Notes: generated from the letters alone by a model not told the origin. A DNA stretch of 64,000 bases from Flavobacteriaceae bacterium (GCA_018402385.1 JAGYJA010000003.1:1-64000); one strand, 5' to 3'; numbered from the stretch's first letter, positions 10,183 to 20,099 are shown. Made by a program: numbers and translations.

Positions 10183-10563
10183 ATGTTAAAAGGCACAAAA
10201 ATATACAGCATTTTTAAAGGGGTTTGTCCTGTTTGTCACGGTGAATCTATGTATGAAGAAAATAACTCTTACATTTTAAATAAAATTTTTAAAATGCACG
10301 AAAGGTGCAGCCTTTGTAATACTAAATACAAAATAGAGCCTTCATTTTTTTACGGGGCGATGTATGTGAGTTATGGTGTGGGTATTGCGTTTGCTGTTGC
10401 TGCATTTATAATTTCATATGTATTTTTTGGGGGCGGCTTAATGTCTTCTTTTCTGGCGATTGTGGGTACATTGATATTAATGATGCCTGTAATTATGAGG
10501 CTTTCGCGAAATATTTGGATTAATATTTTTATGCATTATGATAAGCAAAAAGCCGATTATTGA
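10183..10563 (+). CDS. DUF983 family membrane protein
   Basis: 126 residues. The N-terminal half has two CxxC pairs (CPVCHGE near residue 15 and CSLCNTKY near 43), a probable zinc-binding element, followed by two transmembrane helices (GVGIAFAVAAFIISYVFF and LAIVGTLILMMPVIM). This is the DUF983 layout; the function is unknown. The stop overlaps the stop of the convergent oxidoreductase gene by a few bases. A TAnnTTTG match (TAATTTTG, 10151-10158) lies about 25 bp upstream of the start, but its -33 partner is not well placed. Confidence 0.85.
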   Translation: MLKGTKIYSIFKGVCPVCHGESMYEENNSYILNKIFKMHERCSLCNTKYKIEPSFFYGAMYVSYGVGIAFAVAAFIISYVFFGGGLMSSFLAIVGTLILMMPVIMRLSRNIWINIFMHYDKQKADY

Positions 10564-11594
10564 AATCGGGCAATATCGATTTCTTCATCAAGTGCTTTTC
10601 CATTTTCAATAAAATCAAAAAGATTTTCTGCAACGGTGGGTCCAATCATAACGCCGTGAGTACCCAAACCATTCAACACAAACAGGTTTTTAAATTCTAA
10701 ATGTTGTCCAACCAGAGGTTTCCTGTCTAATACAGTGGGTCGCACTCCGGCTTGATGAGAGACAATTTCAAATTCAAAGTCTATCATCTTACTCAATTTT
10801 TCTAAAAGTTCATCTTTGGCCTCTTGTGTGGGTATGGTATCTTTATCGTTCCAATTGTATGTCGCTCCCACTTTATATAAATGCTCGCCTAAAGGAATAA
10901 TAAACACGCCAGACTTTAAAATGATATCCAATTTCAAACCGGGTGCTTTGATTGTAATAAGTTCGCCTTTATTTCCCACCAATGGTAGGTGATTAAAAAA
11001 GGGATTTTTCTTCATTCCAAAACCTTCAGAAAAGACAATATATTTAGACTCAATCGACTTATAATTTAAGGGCTTAGTGAGCTGAAGCGCAGTATATTCA
11101 AAGGGCTCTTCTTTTAACTGATTCCTGTTAAACAGATAGTTTCTATAAGCTTCAATGAGTTGAACAGTATCAATGCGACCACTTTGTAATACTTTACCAA
11201 ATCCAAAATTTGCTTTGATATCTTGATTTTGATTGGGATGAATTTTAGGTGAGATAAAGGGGGCAAGCTTAGGTTTATCTGATGCTTCAAACCAGCGATT
11301 TTGTTCTTCAACAGAGGAAAATATTCTATGAACCGAAGTTTTATAATCTATCTGAACACCCAACTTAGACTCAATATTTTCATAAAAAGGAAGTGCCTTG
11401 TCAATTTGTGATAGTGCATTCCAGGCTGGTGTAAAACGTTTTAATATAACAGGGTTATACAAACCTGCAGCAACTTTAGAGGATGTATTATTACCGGAAT
11501 CAAATACAACAAACCGTTTGTTATTTTCAAGCAAAGTTTCACAAAACGCAATGCCGGCAATCCCTAAACCAACAACTATATAGTCAACTTCCAT
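10557..11594 (-). CDS. FAD-dependent oxidoreductase, DAO/glycine-oxidase type
   Basis: 345 residues. An N-terminal Rossmann motif (VVGLGIAGIAF, GxGxxG, residues about 7-17) with an acidic residue at the end of strand two (FVVFDSG) indicates FAD binding. The C-terminal segment HQAGVRPTVLDRKPLVGQH and NGLGTHGVMIGPTVAENL is characteristic of D-amino-acid/glycine oxidase-like (DAO superfamily) flavoproteins. Cytosolic, substrate unknown. It is transcribed downstream of gldN but separated from it by a strong terminator, so it is likely an independent unit. Confidence 0.8.
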   Translation of the reverse strand: MEVDYIVVGLGIAGIAFCETLLENNKRFVVFDSGNNTSSKVAAGLYNPVILKRFTPAWNALSQIDKALPFYENIESKLGVQIDYKTSVHRIFSSVEEQNRWFEASDKPKLAPFISPKIHPNQNQDIKANFGFGKVLQSGRIDTVQLIEAYRNYLFNRNQLKEEPFEYTALQLTKPLNYKSIESKYIVFSEGFGMKKNPFFNHLPLVGNKGELITIKAPGLKLDIILKSGVFIIPLGEHLYKVGATYNWNDKDTIPTQEAKDELLEKLSKMIDFEFEIVSHQAGVRPTVLDRKPLVGQHLEFKNLFVLNGLGTHGVMIGPTVAENLFDFIENGKALDEEIDIARFQ

Positions 11595-11610
11595 GCAACA
11601 AAAATAAAAA

Positions 11611-11644
11611 AACTCCCGACCTGATTGCTTTCGGGACGGGAGTT
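11611..11644 (-). terminator. Rho-independent terminator of the gldKLMN operon
   Basis: The inverted arms AACTCCCG (11611-11618) and CGGGAGTT (11637-11644) form an 8-bp stem. On the minus strand it is followed by a T-rich run (TTTTTTTATTTTT), the right side for ending gldN transcription, 25 bp after its stop. Its ends (ACTCCC / GGGAGT) resemble the dispersed palindromes elsewhere in the window, so it may be a captured repeat. Confidence 0.8.
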
Positions 11645-11668
11645 ATAGATTTTAATAATATACTGAGA

Positions 11669-12559
11669 TTAGTAATTCCAGATATCTATTTCAATATTTC
11701 TAATGGTTTCTTTAATCCTTTCAGATTCCAGAAGTTGCATCAAAGCATTTTCAGTAATATATTCACTTACTTCTCTGTCTCCATATTCATTGTCTTCTTT
11801 GTAAATCACACCGCTAAATCTTCTTGAATTGAGCATATGATCAAAAGAAATGGGCATAGATGTGTTTAACCTGTTAAAGGCTTTTGCCTCGTGTAATACT
11901 TCACGTGCTTCAGGAAAAAACACCCAGAACAATTCAACCATAGTTGAATTTTCATCATCAATAAAGTTTACATCTGGTGCAACAGGAGCAATACCTATGA
12001 GACGGTATTTCAATTCACCCAATCTTTTATCAATATACCAGTAACCACGCACACGGTATTCTTCAATGTCTGCAGCGGTGATATCTCTTCTATCAATGTA
12101 CTGAAGGTCCAATTCTTCTCCTGCATTTAATTGAGCAATACCAGCATCTGTGGTGTCAACTCTAGAAAGTGTAGCTTGAATATCTGCAAGTTTTCTTTTT
12201 TCAGTAAAATAAGAATCTGTGTAGATATTTGCAATTCTTCCATTTTTGATGTTTTTCAACAAAACATCATAGAGAGATCTGCGTTCCGGTCCAATGTTAT
12301 TTGTGTCAATTGGGTAATAAAGGGGGAAATTCATTCGCTCATCAAGATCGACGATTTCCCAAACTGTTTTTGCCCATAACACGTCACGTTGATCGATGTA
12401 CCCGTATGACAAAGGGGTATCATTGTCATAAGCTATTTGGGCTTCGGTCCTTTTGTTCATGTCTTCAGGAGTTTTTGCATTCAAAAGATTTGACTGCGCA
12501 AAGCCTGCTGATGTGATCAACATCGCGGATAGAATGATTAAAAAAGATTTCAAGTTCAT
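11669..12559 (-). CDS. gldN: gliding motility / type IX secretion protein GldN
   Basis: 296 residues with a signal peptide (MNLKSFLIILSAMLITSAGFAQ). The mature part, with WAKTVWEIVDLDERMNFPLYYP early and VELFWVFFPEAREVLHEAKAFN toward the C-terminus, is typical of GldN/PorN. GldN is a periplasmic protein that joins GldK to form the ring beneath the outer membrane in the type IX secretion system. Last gene of gldK-L-M-N, 19 bp after gldM, followed by a terminator. Length and order match those of gliding flavobacteria. Confidence 0.95.
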   Translation of the reverse strand: MNLKSFLIILSAMLITSAGFAQSNLLNAKTPEDMNKRTEAQIAYDNDTPLSYGYIDQRDVLWAKTVWEIVDLDERMNFPLYYPIDTNNIGPERRSLYDVLLKNIKNGRIANIYTDSYFTEKRKLADIQATLSRVDTTDAGIAQLNAGEELDLQYIDRRDITAADIEEYRVRGYWYIDKRLGELKYRLIGIAPVAPDVNFIDDENSTMVELFWVFFPEAREVLHEAKAFNRLNTSMPISFDHMLNSRRFSGVIYKEDNEYGDREVSEYITENALMQLLESERIKETIRNIEIDIWNY

Positions 12560-12578
12560 AATAAATACGTCTTAAATA

Positions 12579-14153
12579 TTAATTTGTAAGTTCTACAAAG
12601 ACGGGGGAGATTTTTTGTAAACGATATCCTGAGGCTCCCGCCAGGTTTGCAGTGATATCAAATACTTGTACTGTCTCTCCTCTTTTTGCTCTTCGTAAAG
12701 TATTTTTTGCTGCCTCATTCAAACGACTGCCATTCACAACAACTGTGGGTTGACCGGGCACATTGAATTTAAAACCGGTAACATTGAGTCCAATTTCAAA
12801 ATCAAAATCGGGTATCATAGCTCCAATGGTTGAAATTTCAAGAGCGTTTCGTTGCATTTTAATTAAACCATCTTCACCTCTCACGGTTCCAACAGGTCGT
12901 GGTATGTCTTTGATACGGAAAGTTGCACTTGAAGGGTAAGATGTCCCATCAATTGTTCCACTCACGTTAATAGTTACTTCTCTTCCCTGAACTGTGGTAA
13001 CATCCATCATATAACTACTTCCGGAAACTTGTCTAAGTCCGGTTGCTTTTGCATCGATGTTATTATCAGATACTCCGGCCATTGAGATAGTCATCGGGTT
13101 TTGAACTCCGCGGTATACAACATTCATTTTATCAGCAGAGATAACAGCATCGGTTGGTTTTGAAATGGTTGTAAAGCTTAAATCAACGGGAACTTCTGTT
13201 TCTTCCCCGCCTTCTTCAAAAATTAGTTGACCCCCAATCTTGTGTTCTCCTGCAGACCCTGCATTAACATTTAATACAACACGACCTCCTTGAATTGTAT
13301 ATTGATCCTCGGTAAGTGGTCTTCCATCAAGTGTTAACTCTACTCGGTTTGGTCTGGTTGTTTCATCGGTTCTACCTAAAACTACGGCACCATCAAAAAC
13401 ATCACCTTGAAAGTATGCTGATCGATTTGACTGTAATAAAGTCCCATAATTTGTCATTGCAACAGCAGCTGTTAGTTCACCTTCAAGCATTGTTGATAAT
13501 ATCTCATTATTGGTGGTTTTAATATCAGCCTGCATTTGTGTCAATTTTGTTAATGAGGCAATCATTGGAAAACCTTCAAAATGGTAATTTAGCCATTCAA
13601 CTTCTACGCCATCTCTTCGGGTTTCTTTCTCAGTGCTGAATTTTTTATCGATATCTGATCTAATTTTAGTAAATGCTGGTGAATCATCTAAAGTTGACAA
13701 TAAAGTCTCTCTGTAATTATTGATTTTACCAACAAATTCTTCACCTTCTGGGGTGTACTTGTCACCTACAAAAAAAGTTTGATTCAAGAAATCAGGCTTA
13801 TCCATAACTTCATAGTTTCCTGTAGTCAAATCATCCTCTTTAACTGTACCTTTAAGATCATTTTTAATTGATTCGATATAAGCATCTAAATCATTGGAAA
13901 GTGAACTTATTTCCTCTGCTTTCGTTTTAGCGTCAGCAAATCGAGTTGGATTTTCATTTGCCTTTTCTGCTAAGCCAGCCATATAATCAGCATTGCGTTG
14001 TTGAGCAGAACTATTTGCCTCGGTTAATCGTTCATTCATGAGTCCAAAGGCTGATAATACTTCTTTGGACATATTAAGTGCAAGCATAGCGATGAATACC
14101 AGATACATTAGGTTAATCATCTTCTGTCTTGGGGATAGTTTTCCTCCTGCCAT
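12579..14153 (-). CDS. gldM: gliding motility / T9SS motor protein GldM
   Basis: 524 residues, the normal GldM length. It starts MAGGKLSPRQKMINLMYLVFIAMLALNMSKEVL: a short cytoplasmic tail with a conserved arginine (residue 9), then one transmembrane helix, which pairs with GldL to form the proton-driven motor. A long periplasmic part of stacked domains follows (for example DRHxG-like turns and the C-terminal DFEIGLNVTGFKFNVPGQPTV) and reaches toward GldKN. Co-transcribed, 41 bp downstream of gldL. The function follows from well-studied homologues; the motifs are read directly. Confidence 0.95.
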   Translation of the reverse strand: MAGGKLSPRQKMINLMYLVFIAMLALNMSKEVLSAFGLMNERLTEANSSAQQRNADYMAGLAEKANENPTRFADAKTKAEEISSLSNDLDAYIESIKNDLKGTVKEDDLTTGNYEVMDKPDFLNQTFFVGDKYTPEGEEFVGKINNYRETLLSTLDDSPAFTKIRSDIDKKFSTEKETRRDGVEVEWLNYHFEGFPMIASLTKLTQMQADIKTTNNEILSTMLEGELTAAVAMTNYGTLLQSNRSAYFQGDVFDGAVVLGRTDETTRPNRVELTLDGRPLTEDQYTIQGGRVVLNVNAGSAGEHKIGGQLIFEEGGEETEVPVDLSFTTISKPTDAVISADKMNVVYRGVQNPMTISMAGVSDNNIDAKATGLRQVSGSSYMMDVTTVQGREVTINVSGTIDGTSYPSSATFRIKDIPRPVGTVRGEDGLIKMQRNALEISTIGAMIPDFDFEIGLNVTGFKFNVPGQPTVVVNGSRLNEAAKNTLRRAKRGETVQVFDITANLAGASGYRLQKISPVFVELTN

Positions 14154-14194
14154 TTTTTAAGTTTTAATGAGTTAGTTATACAGTTAGAAAAATA

Positions 14195-14848
14195 TTAGTT
14201 TCTGTTTGTCATTGCAGAGAGCATACCTCCATAAACTCCATTTAATGAAGAAAGGTTAGTTGCCATTGCTTGCATTTGTTGCTTTAACTGGTCTGCATTT
14301 TGAGTCACCTCTTCATTGATTTGAGCTTGGCGGCTTGCAGATTCTACTTGTACTTTATAAAGTGAATTCAAGGATTCCATTTGTGCTGCTGCAAGACTCA
14401 TTTCTTGACTGTATTTTTTGGTTGCACTCATTGCTTCTGCTGTGGGCTGCATTTCTCTGGCAGCTCCTTCAAAAGAACGAATACTTTCACCAAGACTGGA
14501 CATTAAGTTTGAATCTAATTTTGCTTCTTTAAGCATTTCATCTAATTTTTTAGATAACAGACCTTGTGCATCTTCTGGGTTTTCTTGTTTTCCTTTTTTA
14601 CCCATTGATTGACCTCCGGCCAATTCTGGATAAACCAAAGACCAGTCCAAATCATCATCTACCGGTTCAAAAGCAGAGATTGCGAAAATGATGGCTTCAG
14701 TGATAAGTCCAATTGCAAGTAGAAGACCACCATTTAGAGGTCCTAATTCCCAGTGAAGAATTTTAAAAAGGGCTCCTATGATTACAATTGAAGCTCCAAG
14801 GCCATAAGCCATGTTAAATAATTTTTTAGAAGATTTTGATTGTGCCAT
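14195..14848 (-). CDS. gldL: gliding motility / T9SS motor protein GldL
   Basis: 217 residues with two transmembrane helices near the N-terminus (FNMAYGLGASIVIIGALFKIL and GLLLAIGLITEAIIFAISAF). A glutamate is buried in the second helix (ITEAII), the residue implicated in proton coupling with GldM. The remainder is a cytoplasmic helical region rich in Q, A and E (LAAAQMESLNSLYKVQVESASRQAQ). It forms the inner-membrane motor with GldM. 63 bp downstream of gldK on the same transcript. Confidence 0.95.
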   Translation of the reverse strand: MAQSKSSKKLFNMAYGLGASIVIIGALFKILHWELGPLNGGLLLAIGLITEAIIFAISAFEPVDDDLDWSLVYPELAGGQSMGKKGKQENPEDAQGLLSKKLDEMLKEAKLDSNLMSSLGESIRSFEGAAREMQPTAEAMSATKKYSQEMSLAAAQMESLNSLYKVQVESASRQAQINEEVTQNADQLKQQMQAMATNLSSLNGVYGGMLSAMTNRN

Positions 14849-14911
14849 GATTAAATAAAATTTTAAGTTAAGTTTTAAGTTAGTGTATTTAAGTTGAAAT
14901 TAAGTTTAGTT

Positions 14912-16297
14912 TTAACGAGCGTCACCAAATTGTTGATTTAAGACAACGTCTGTACCCATATAGTCTTGAACAGTCCTGAAACCAATATAGCTTCTGGCGG
15001 TATCTGCATATTCATAATCACGAGTACTTACCTGAAGGAAATATGCAACATCCTTCCAGGATCCACCACGCACAACTTTTCGCATATTAGCAGGGTCGTT
15101 AACAGTTGGGTTCATTGTGGACATGAATTCATAAGAAGCCGGGTCATAAGATGAATCCACCCATTCTGCTACATTTCCTGCCATGTTGTACAGATTATAA
15201 TCGTTTGGCTCATAGGATTTTGCTTCCACAGTATATAAGGCCTGATCTGCTGCGTAGTCACCACGAAGCGGTTTAAAGTTTGCCATAAAACAGCCTCTGT
15301 CGTTTAAAGTGTATGGACCACCCCAAGGATAGGTTCCTGATGCAATTCCTCCTCTTGCAGCATATTCCCATTCCCCTTCAAATGGCAATCTAAAGGAAGG
15401 AATTTGATGCCTGTCTCTCTCTTTTTGGTATGCGTTTTTATAGAGCGTTCTCCAAGTTGCAAAAGCCTTTGCTTGTTTCCAGTTTACACCCACAACAGGA
15501 TATTCATCATAAGCTTTATGCCAAAAATAGTCATTGTGCATAGGCTCATTGTAAGAATAATTGAAATCCCTTATCCAAACTGTGGTATCTGGATAGATTT
15601 CAAGTTCTTCTTTATTGATGTATTTGCTTCTTTTTTCTCTGGTATCTGAACTATTGTCTTTTGCAGCTGCAGCAATATCCATAGTTGTGTATTGAAACTT
15701 GAGCTTGCTTACATCAATTGTTCTTAGGCCATTGTATGATTCAGACATAGGCAGATACATTGTATCCATCACTTCTGCATAGTATTCATCTGGATATAAG
15801 GAAGTATCCCAAATGAGCTCTATTTCTCGATTAATTTTTCTTCCTTCATAAAAATCTTCTCCAAACCCCCAGTAGTTGTCATACATATACTGCTCATAAG
15901 GAGTCATCTCTTCTTCTTGCTGGTCTGTAAAAGCAAACTCGCCGGTTCCACCGTCTCCGGGTGTCAAACCAAACTCATCCGCAATGATTGCTAATTTTAA
16001 CCTAACGATAGAATCTCTAACCCAGTAAACAAATTGACGGTATTGAGAATTTGTGATTTCAGTTTCGTCCATATAAAATGAACGAACAGTAACTGTTTTG
16101 GTGGGAGCATCCATAACACCCACAAAGTCGTTGTCTGGCTTACCCATTATAAATGAGCCACCGGGAATCAAAGTCATTCCAAAAGGTTTCTCAGGATGCC
16201 ATTTTTTTCCTTTAACACCAACTAGTTCACCTCTGTCTCCAGAGTTACAGCTAATCAAAAAGGACATAATCGCAGTAAATGCAATAAACTTCTTCAT
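14912..16297 (-). CDS. gldK: gliding motility lipoprotein GldK
   Basis: 461 residues. The lipoprotein signal peptide has a lipobox (SFLISC, Cys17). The mature protein has the formylglycine-generating-enzyme (SUMF1/FGE) fold: GGSFIMGKPDND near residue 47, YPVVGVNWKQAKAFATW, FRLPFEGEWEYAARGG, NVAEWVDSSYD and VVRGGSWKD followed by GFRTVQD. In GldK/PorK this fold is structural, forming the outer-membrane-attached ring with GldN. First gene of gldKLMN, with a plausible promoter 35-70 bp upstream. Confidence 0.95.
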   Translation of the reverse strand: MKKFIAFTAIMSFLISCNSGDRGELVGVKGKKWHPEKPFGMTLIPGGSFIMGKPDNDFVGVMDAPTKTVTVRSFYMDETEITNSQYRQFVYWVRDSIVRLKLAIIADEFGLTPGDGGTGEFAFTDQQEEEMTPYEQYMYDNYWGFGEDFYEGRKINREIELIWDTSLYPDEYYAEVMDTMYLPMSESYNGLRTIDVSKLKFQYTTMDIAAAAKDNSSDTREKRSKYINKEELEIYPDTTVWIRDFNYSYNEPMHNDYFWHKAYDEYPVVGVNWKQAKAFATWRTLYKNAYQKERDRHQIPSFRLPFEGEWEYAARGGIASGTYPWGGPYTLNDRGCFMANFKPLRGDYAADQALYTVEAKSYEPNDYNLYNMAGNVAEWVDSSYDPASYEFMSTMNPTVNDPANMRKVVRGGSWKDVAYFLQVSTRDYEYADTARSYIGFRTVQDYMGTDVVLNQQFGDAR

Positions 16298-16334
16298 AAG
16301 TATATTAGGTTAAATTTTCTAGATTTCAAGGGCG

Positions 16335-16365
16335 TAAACCTATTTATAAATTTCCTAAAAAACAA
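16335..16365 (-). promoter_or_regulatory. candidate promoter of gldKLMN
   Basis: Read on the minus strand: TTG (16365-16363), 20 bp, then TAGGTTTA (16342-16335), one base off the Bacteroidota TAnnTTTG element. It lies about 38 bp upstream of the gldK start in the only sizeable gap of this minus-strand cluster. An AT-rich hairpin (CTAAAAAA / TTTTTTAG) overlaps the -33 side and may terminate the upstream gene. Confidence 0.4.
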
Positions 16366-16409
16366 CATTTTTTAGAAAAAAGCCTTAAAATCTATTGTTT
16401 TATTTATTA

Positions 16410-17573
16410 TTAAATTTCATTTTTTCTTCTGGCTTTAAACCATCGTTCAGGAATTTCCTGATTACAGGCACTTTCATAATCTTGATAAGTGCAAGGTAAT
16501 AACGTGTGTCTTTTTAATTTATTATTCATTTCAGAAATAAATGGTATTTCTATCCACCACCTTTGAGTTTTTAAGCTTTTTTTAAAAAGCAACACCTCAT
16601 TATCAACAGGAACCTGATAGTTTTTAAAATCTGTTTCTGAACTTAGGTCTCCATCATCTATTCTGTAATTAACACCTTCTATAAAATACCATAATACCTG
16701 AGCAATCAACATAGATGCAGACTGGGATGCATTAAAATCATTTATTTCAAAAACTCCAAATACACTCACCTTGTTACTTATTCCTGAGTACCTTGAAATG
16801 GCACAAACTTCTCTACCGTCAAGACCATTGGGTGAATTGCTATTTATATAACTGAGTTCAGTACTTTTTATTGCAGAAACATCCAAAGTTATCAGGTCTG
16901 CATCACGAAGGATGGGTTCCACAATACTTAGGTCATTGACTATTTCACCAAGACGATATGCCTCAAAATAAAGCTTCTCGAGCAATGCAATTTCCTCTGA
17001 GGAATTATAATAAGATTGATAGCCAATATTACTGTAGTTGAATAAATTGTATGGTTTGTCAACAACCATTTTACCAACATAAGAAGTATTTGATATGGGA
17101 GCGTCAGCATTTCCAATATCAAATTTACTGTCAATATTTACATAGTTTATCATTTTACTCAAACCATCATAAGCTCTGTAAAGAGGGTAAACCAGATCTT
17201 GACTACCCCCCAAAACAATGGGAATTATTTTTTTTGAAAAAAATTCACTTACAACTGTTTTAAGAGCAAAATAAGTATCCTCAACAGTATCGCCAGCGGC
17301 TATATCACCTAAATCTGCTATTTGATGTTGCCAGTTGCCGGCATAAAGGGAATAAAATGATTTTCTAACAGAATCAAATGAAGGGTATGTCCCATTAAAA
17401 TTTTCACTACTTCTTGCTTCTCTAACTCCTAGAATTACAATTTTACATAAATCAATCTCTGGAAAACCGGTGCGCTGTGTATAAATTTGTAACTGTTTCC
17501 CCAGCACATGTTCAGGCAGCATCTCTCGATGAGCCAAAACAGTTTTGCTGACAGGAGTGAAAAACTCTTGCAT
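16410..17573 (-). CDS. arginase/formimidoylglutamase-fold protein lacking metal ligands
   Basis: 387 residues. The overall ureohydrolase pattern is recognisable: a glycine pair before a loop (VLGGSQDLVYPLYRAYDG, about residues 118-135), a strand ending NIDSKFDIG (about 145) and a later strand TLDVSAIKS (about 238). In active ureohydrolases these positions read GGDHS, DAHxD and DxD and bind two Mn2+. Here the His is Gln, the middle His is Lys, and the second Asp of DxD is Ser, so a di-manganese site is not expected. It lies 6 bp after topA and 112 bp before gldK on the same strand. It is usually annotated as formimidoylglutamase, but the missing ligands argue against that activity; a structural or regulatory role is inferred. 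Confidence 0.75.
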   Translation of the reverse strand: MQEFFTPVSKTVLAHREMLPEHVLGKQLQIYTQRTGFPEIDLCKIVILGVREARSSENFNGTYPSFDSVRKSFYSLYAGNWQHQIADLGDIAAGDTVEDTYFALKTVVSEFFSKKIIPIVLGGSQDLVYPLYRAYDGLSKMINYVNIDSKFDIGNADAPISNTSYVGKMVVDKPYNLFNYSNIGYQSYYNSSEEIALLEKLYFEAYRLGEIVNDLSIVEPILRDADLITLDVSAIKSTELSYINSNSPNGLDGREVCAISRYSGISNKVSVFGVFEINDFNASQSASMLIAQVLWYFIEGVNYRIDDGDLSSETDFKNYQVPVDNEVLLFKKSLKTQRWWIEIPFISEMNNKLKRHTLLPCTYQDYESACNQEIPERWFKARRKNEI

Positions 17574-17579
17574 ACTAAA

Positions 17580-20073
17580 TTATTTCTTAGAGGGTTTCTT
17601 TTTTGTCGTTTTCTTTGCAGTTCTTTTCTTGGGAGCCTTTTTTTCAATCAAGGCTTTTGCTTCTTCCAAAGACATTTTCTCTACTTTGGTTTCTTTGGGA
17701 AGCTCTACTTTAATTTTTCCTTTTAATAAATTAAATCGACCCCAACGTGCTTTTTCAATTTTTATTCCCTCTTCGGGCCATTCTTGAATGAGTTTATCTT
17801 TTTCCTTTTGAAGTTTATCTTCAATGAGGGTATCGATATCCTCCTGCGAGAGGTTATCAAAATCATACTTTTTGTTCACATTAATAAATAGGTTATCCCA
17901 TTTTATAAAAGGTCCAAAACGACCCACACCCTTTTGTACAGGTTTATTGTCGTAGGTTGCGATGGGTGCATCTGCTTTTTTCTTTTCATCAATGAGCTCC
18001 TTTGCAGTTTCCATAGAAATCTCAAGCGGGTCCATTCCTTTAGGCAGCGATATAAACTTTTTACCAAACCTTACATAAGGCCCAAATCGTCCATTGTTAA
18101 CTTCTACTTCCTCGCCGTCAACTTGTCCAAGCTTACGCGGAAGCTTAAACAAATCTAACGCCTCCTCTAATGTTATGGTATTTAATTGCTGGTCTGGAGT
18201 TAAACTGGCAAATTGCTTTTCTTCATCATCGGGTGCACCAATTTGTGCCATAGCACCAAATTTACCCAAACGCACCAAAATGGTTCTTCCGGTTTCAGGG
18301 TGCTTGCCCAGTATGCGCTCACCGCTTTCGCGTTCAGCGTTTTTCTCAACATCAAGCACCTGAGGATGGAAATCTTTGTAAAAATCACGCAGCATCTCCG
18401 TCCACTTTTCATTACCCTCTGCAATGTCATCAAAATCCTGTTCTACTTTTGCAGTAAAATTATAATCGAGTATGGTTTTAAAGTTTTCAACCAAAAAATC
18501 ATTAACAATCATTCCAATGTCTGTCGGGACAAGCTTTCCTTTATCTGAACCCACAACTTCAGAAAGTGATTTTTCTGAAATGGTTTCTTTCTTTAGTGTA
18601 AGCTGAATATAGTTTCGCTCCACTCCTTCAATGGTCCCCTTCTCAACATAATTTCTGTTTTGTATGGTTGAAATTGTGGGCGCATAAGTCGATGGACGAC
18701 CAATGCCCAGTTCTTCCAGTTGTTTTACCAACGAAGCCTCTGTGTAACGATATGGAGCTCTTGTAAATCGCTCTGTAGCTGTAATGTATTTGTTAGATAA
18801 AACCTCACCTTGTTTTAGATTGGGAAGCATTCCTTCCTGCTCTTCATCTTCATTATCGTGTCCTTCCAAATATACTTTCAAAAAACCATCAAACTTAATC
18901 ATCTCCCCGTTTGCAGTAAAATCCTGATTGTGTGTTGAAGCAGAAATCCTCACATTGGTGCGCTCCAGTTGTGCATCACTCATTTGAGAAGCGATGGTTC
19001 TTTTCCAAATCAACTCATAAAGTCTTGCTTGGTCACGGTCTATATCGACACTATGAATAGCAATATTTGTGGGCCGAATGGCTTCGTGAGCTTCCTGAGC
19101 TCCTTTGGATTTTCCTTTAAAATTGCGTGGCTGACTGTATTTTTCGCCAAAAGCGGAATGTAATTTCAGCTTGAGCTGCACTTTTTGCCTCATTGGATAG
19201 ATTGACACTATCTGTTCTCATATAAGTTATCAGTCCCGCTTCATAAAGTCGTTGTGCCACCTGCATTGTTTTGCTCACCGGAAAATAAAGCTTCCTGGAG
19301 GCTTCCTGTTGAAGGGTTGAAGTGGTAAATGGCGGTGAAGGTTGTTTTTTTGCAGGTTTCTTGGTAAGTTCGGCTATGGAAAATGTCGCGCCTTTATTTT
19401 TCTCAAGAAAAACAGCTGCCTCCTCTTGATTGCTTAAATTTTTAGGTAGCTTTGCTTTGAAAGCTTTTCCTTCTTCATTTTCAAACTCGGCATCTACTCT
19501 AAATGAGGCTTCGGTTTTAAAGTTTTGGATTTCGCGCTCGCGTTCTACAATCAATCGCACTGAAACAGATTGAACTCGCCCTGCTGAAAGTCCTCCTTTA
19601 ACTTTTTTCCAAAGTACCGGTGACAATTCATAGCCCACAAGCCTGTCTAAAACACGTCTTGCTTGCTGGGCATTAACCAAATTGTAATTTATTTTTCTTG
19701 GGTTTTCAATCGCTTTTAATATGGCTGTTTTAGTGATTTCGTGAAAAACAATTCGTTTTGTCTTGGCTTCATCCAAATCTAACTCCTCGGCTAAATGCCA
19801 AGCAATCGCTTCTCCTTCACGATCCTCATCACTGGCTAGCCAGACAGTTTCTGCTTTGTCTGCAAGCGCTTTCAGGTTTTTTACGAGTGCCTTTTTATCG
19901 CGAGGTACAATATACTTTGGTTTAAAATCTCCCTCCACATCCACTGCCAACTCCTTGGAAGGCAAATCGGCTATATGACCAAAACTGGATTCCACTTTAA
20001 AATCCTTACCAAGAAATTTTTCAATGGTTTTTGCTTTTGCCGGTGACTCTACGATTACTAAATTTTTTGCCAT
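17580..20073 (-). CDS. topA: DNA topoisomerase I (frame disrupted once)
   Basis: Type IA topoisomerase that relaxes negative supercoils. The N-terminal frame (20073 to about 19158) has the Toprim motifs NLVIVESPAKAKTIEKFLG and ASDEDREGEAIAWH and the active-site tyrosine in LITYMRTDSVNLS. The C-terminal frame resumes with SAFGEKYSQPRNF and continues through SKGAQEAHEAIRPTN, zinc-free C-terminal repeats (GRFGPYVRFGKKFISLP type) and a Lys-rich tail. The frames join if one base in the AA pair at 19157-19158 (TT on the coding strand) is removed; the coding length is then 830 residues with no other defect. ATG at 20073 (MAKNLVIVES) is preferred over 20079. As topA is essential, a sequencing error is the likeliest explanation. 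Confidence 0.9.
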
Positions 20074-20079
20074 ATCCAT

Positions 20080-20099
20080 ACTCCCGCGAAGGCGGGAGT
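20080..20099. repeat. dispersed palindrome next to the topA start
   Basis: ACTCCCGCGAAGGCGGGAGT, a perfect 20-bp inverted repeat except for the central AA, followed by CTCC. A member of the window-wide family with ends ATTCCC or ACTCCC. It lies 6 bp upstream of the preferred topA start codon, so it would sit in the leader of the mRNA. Confidence 0.85.

Noticed and set aside
19117-19208. Programmed ribosomal frameshift in topA
   Set aside because: No slippery heptamer or downstream structure at the junction, and other single-base indels occur in the window, so a data error is simpler.
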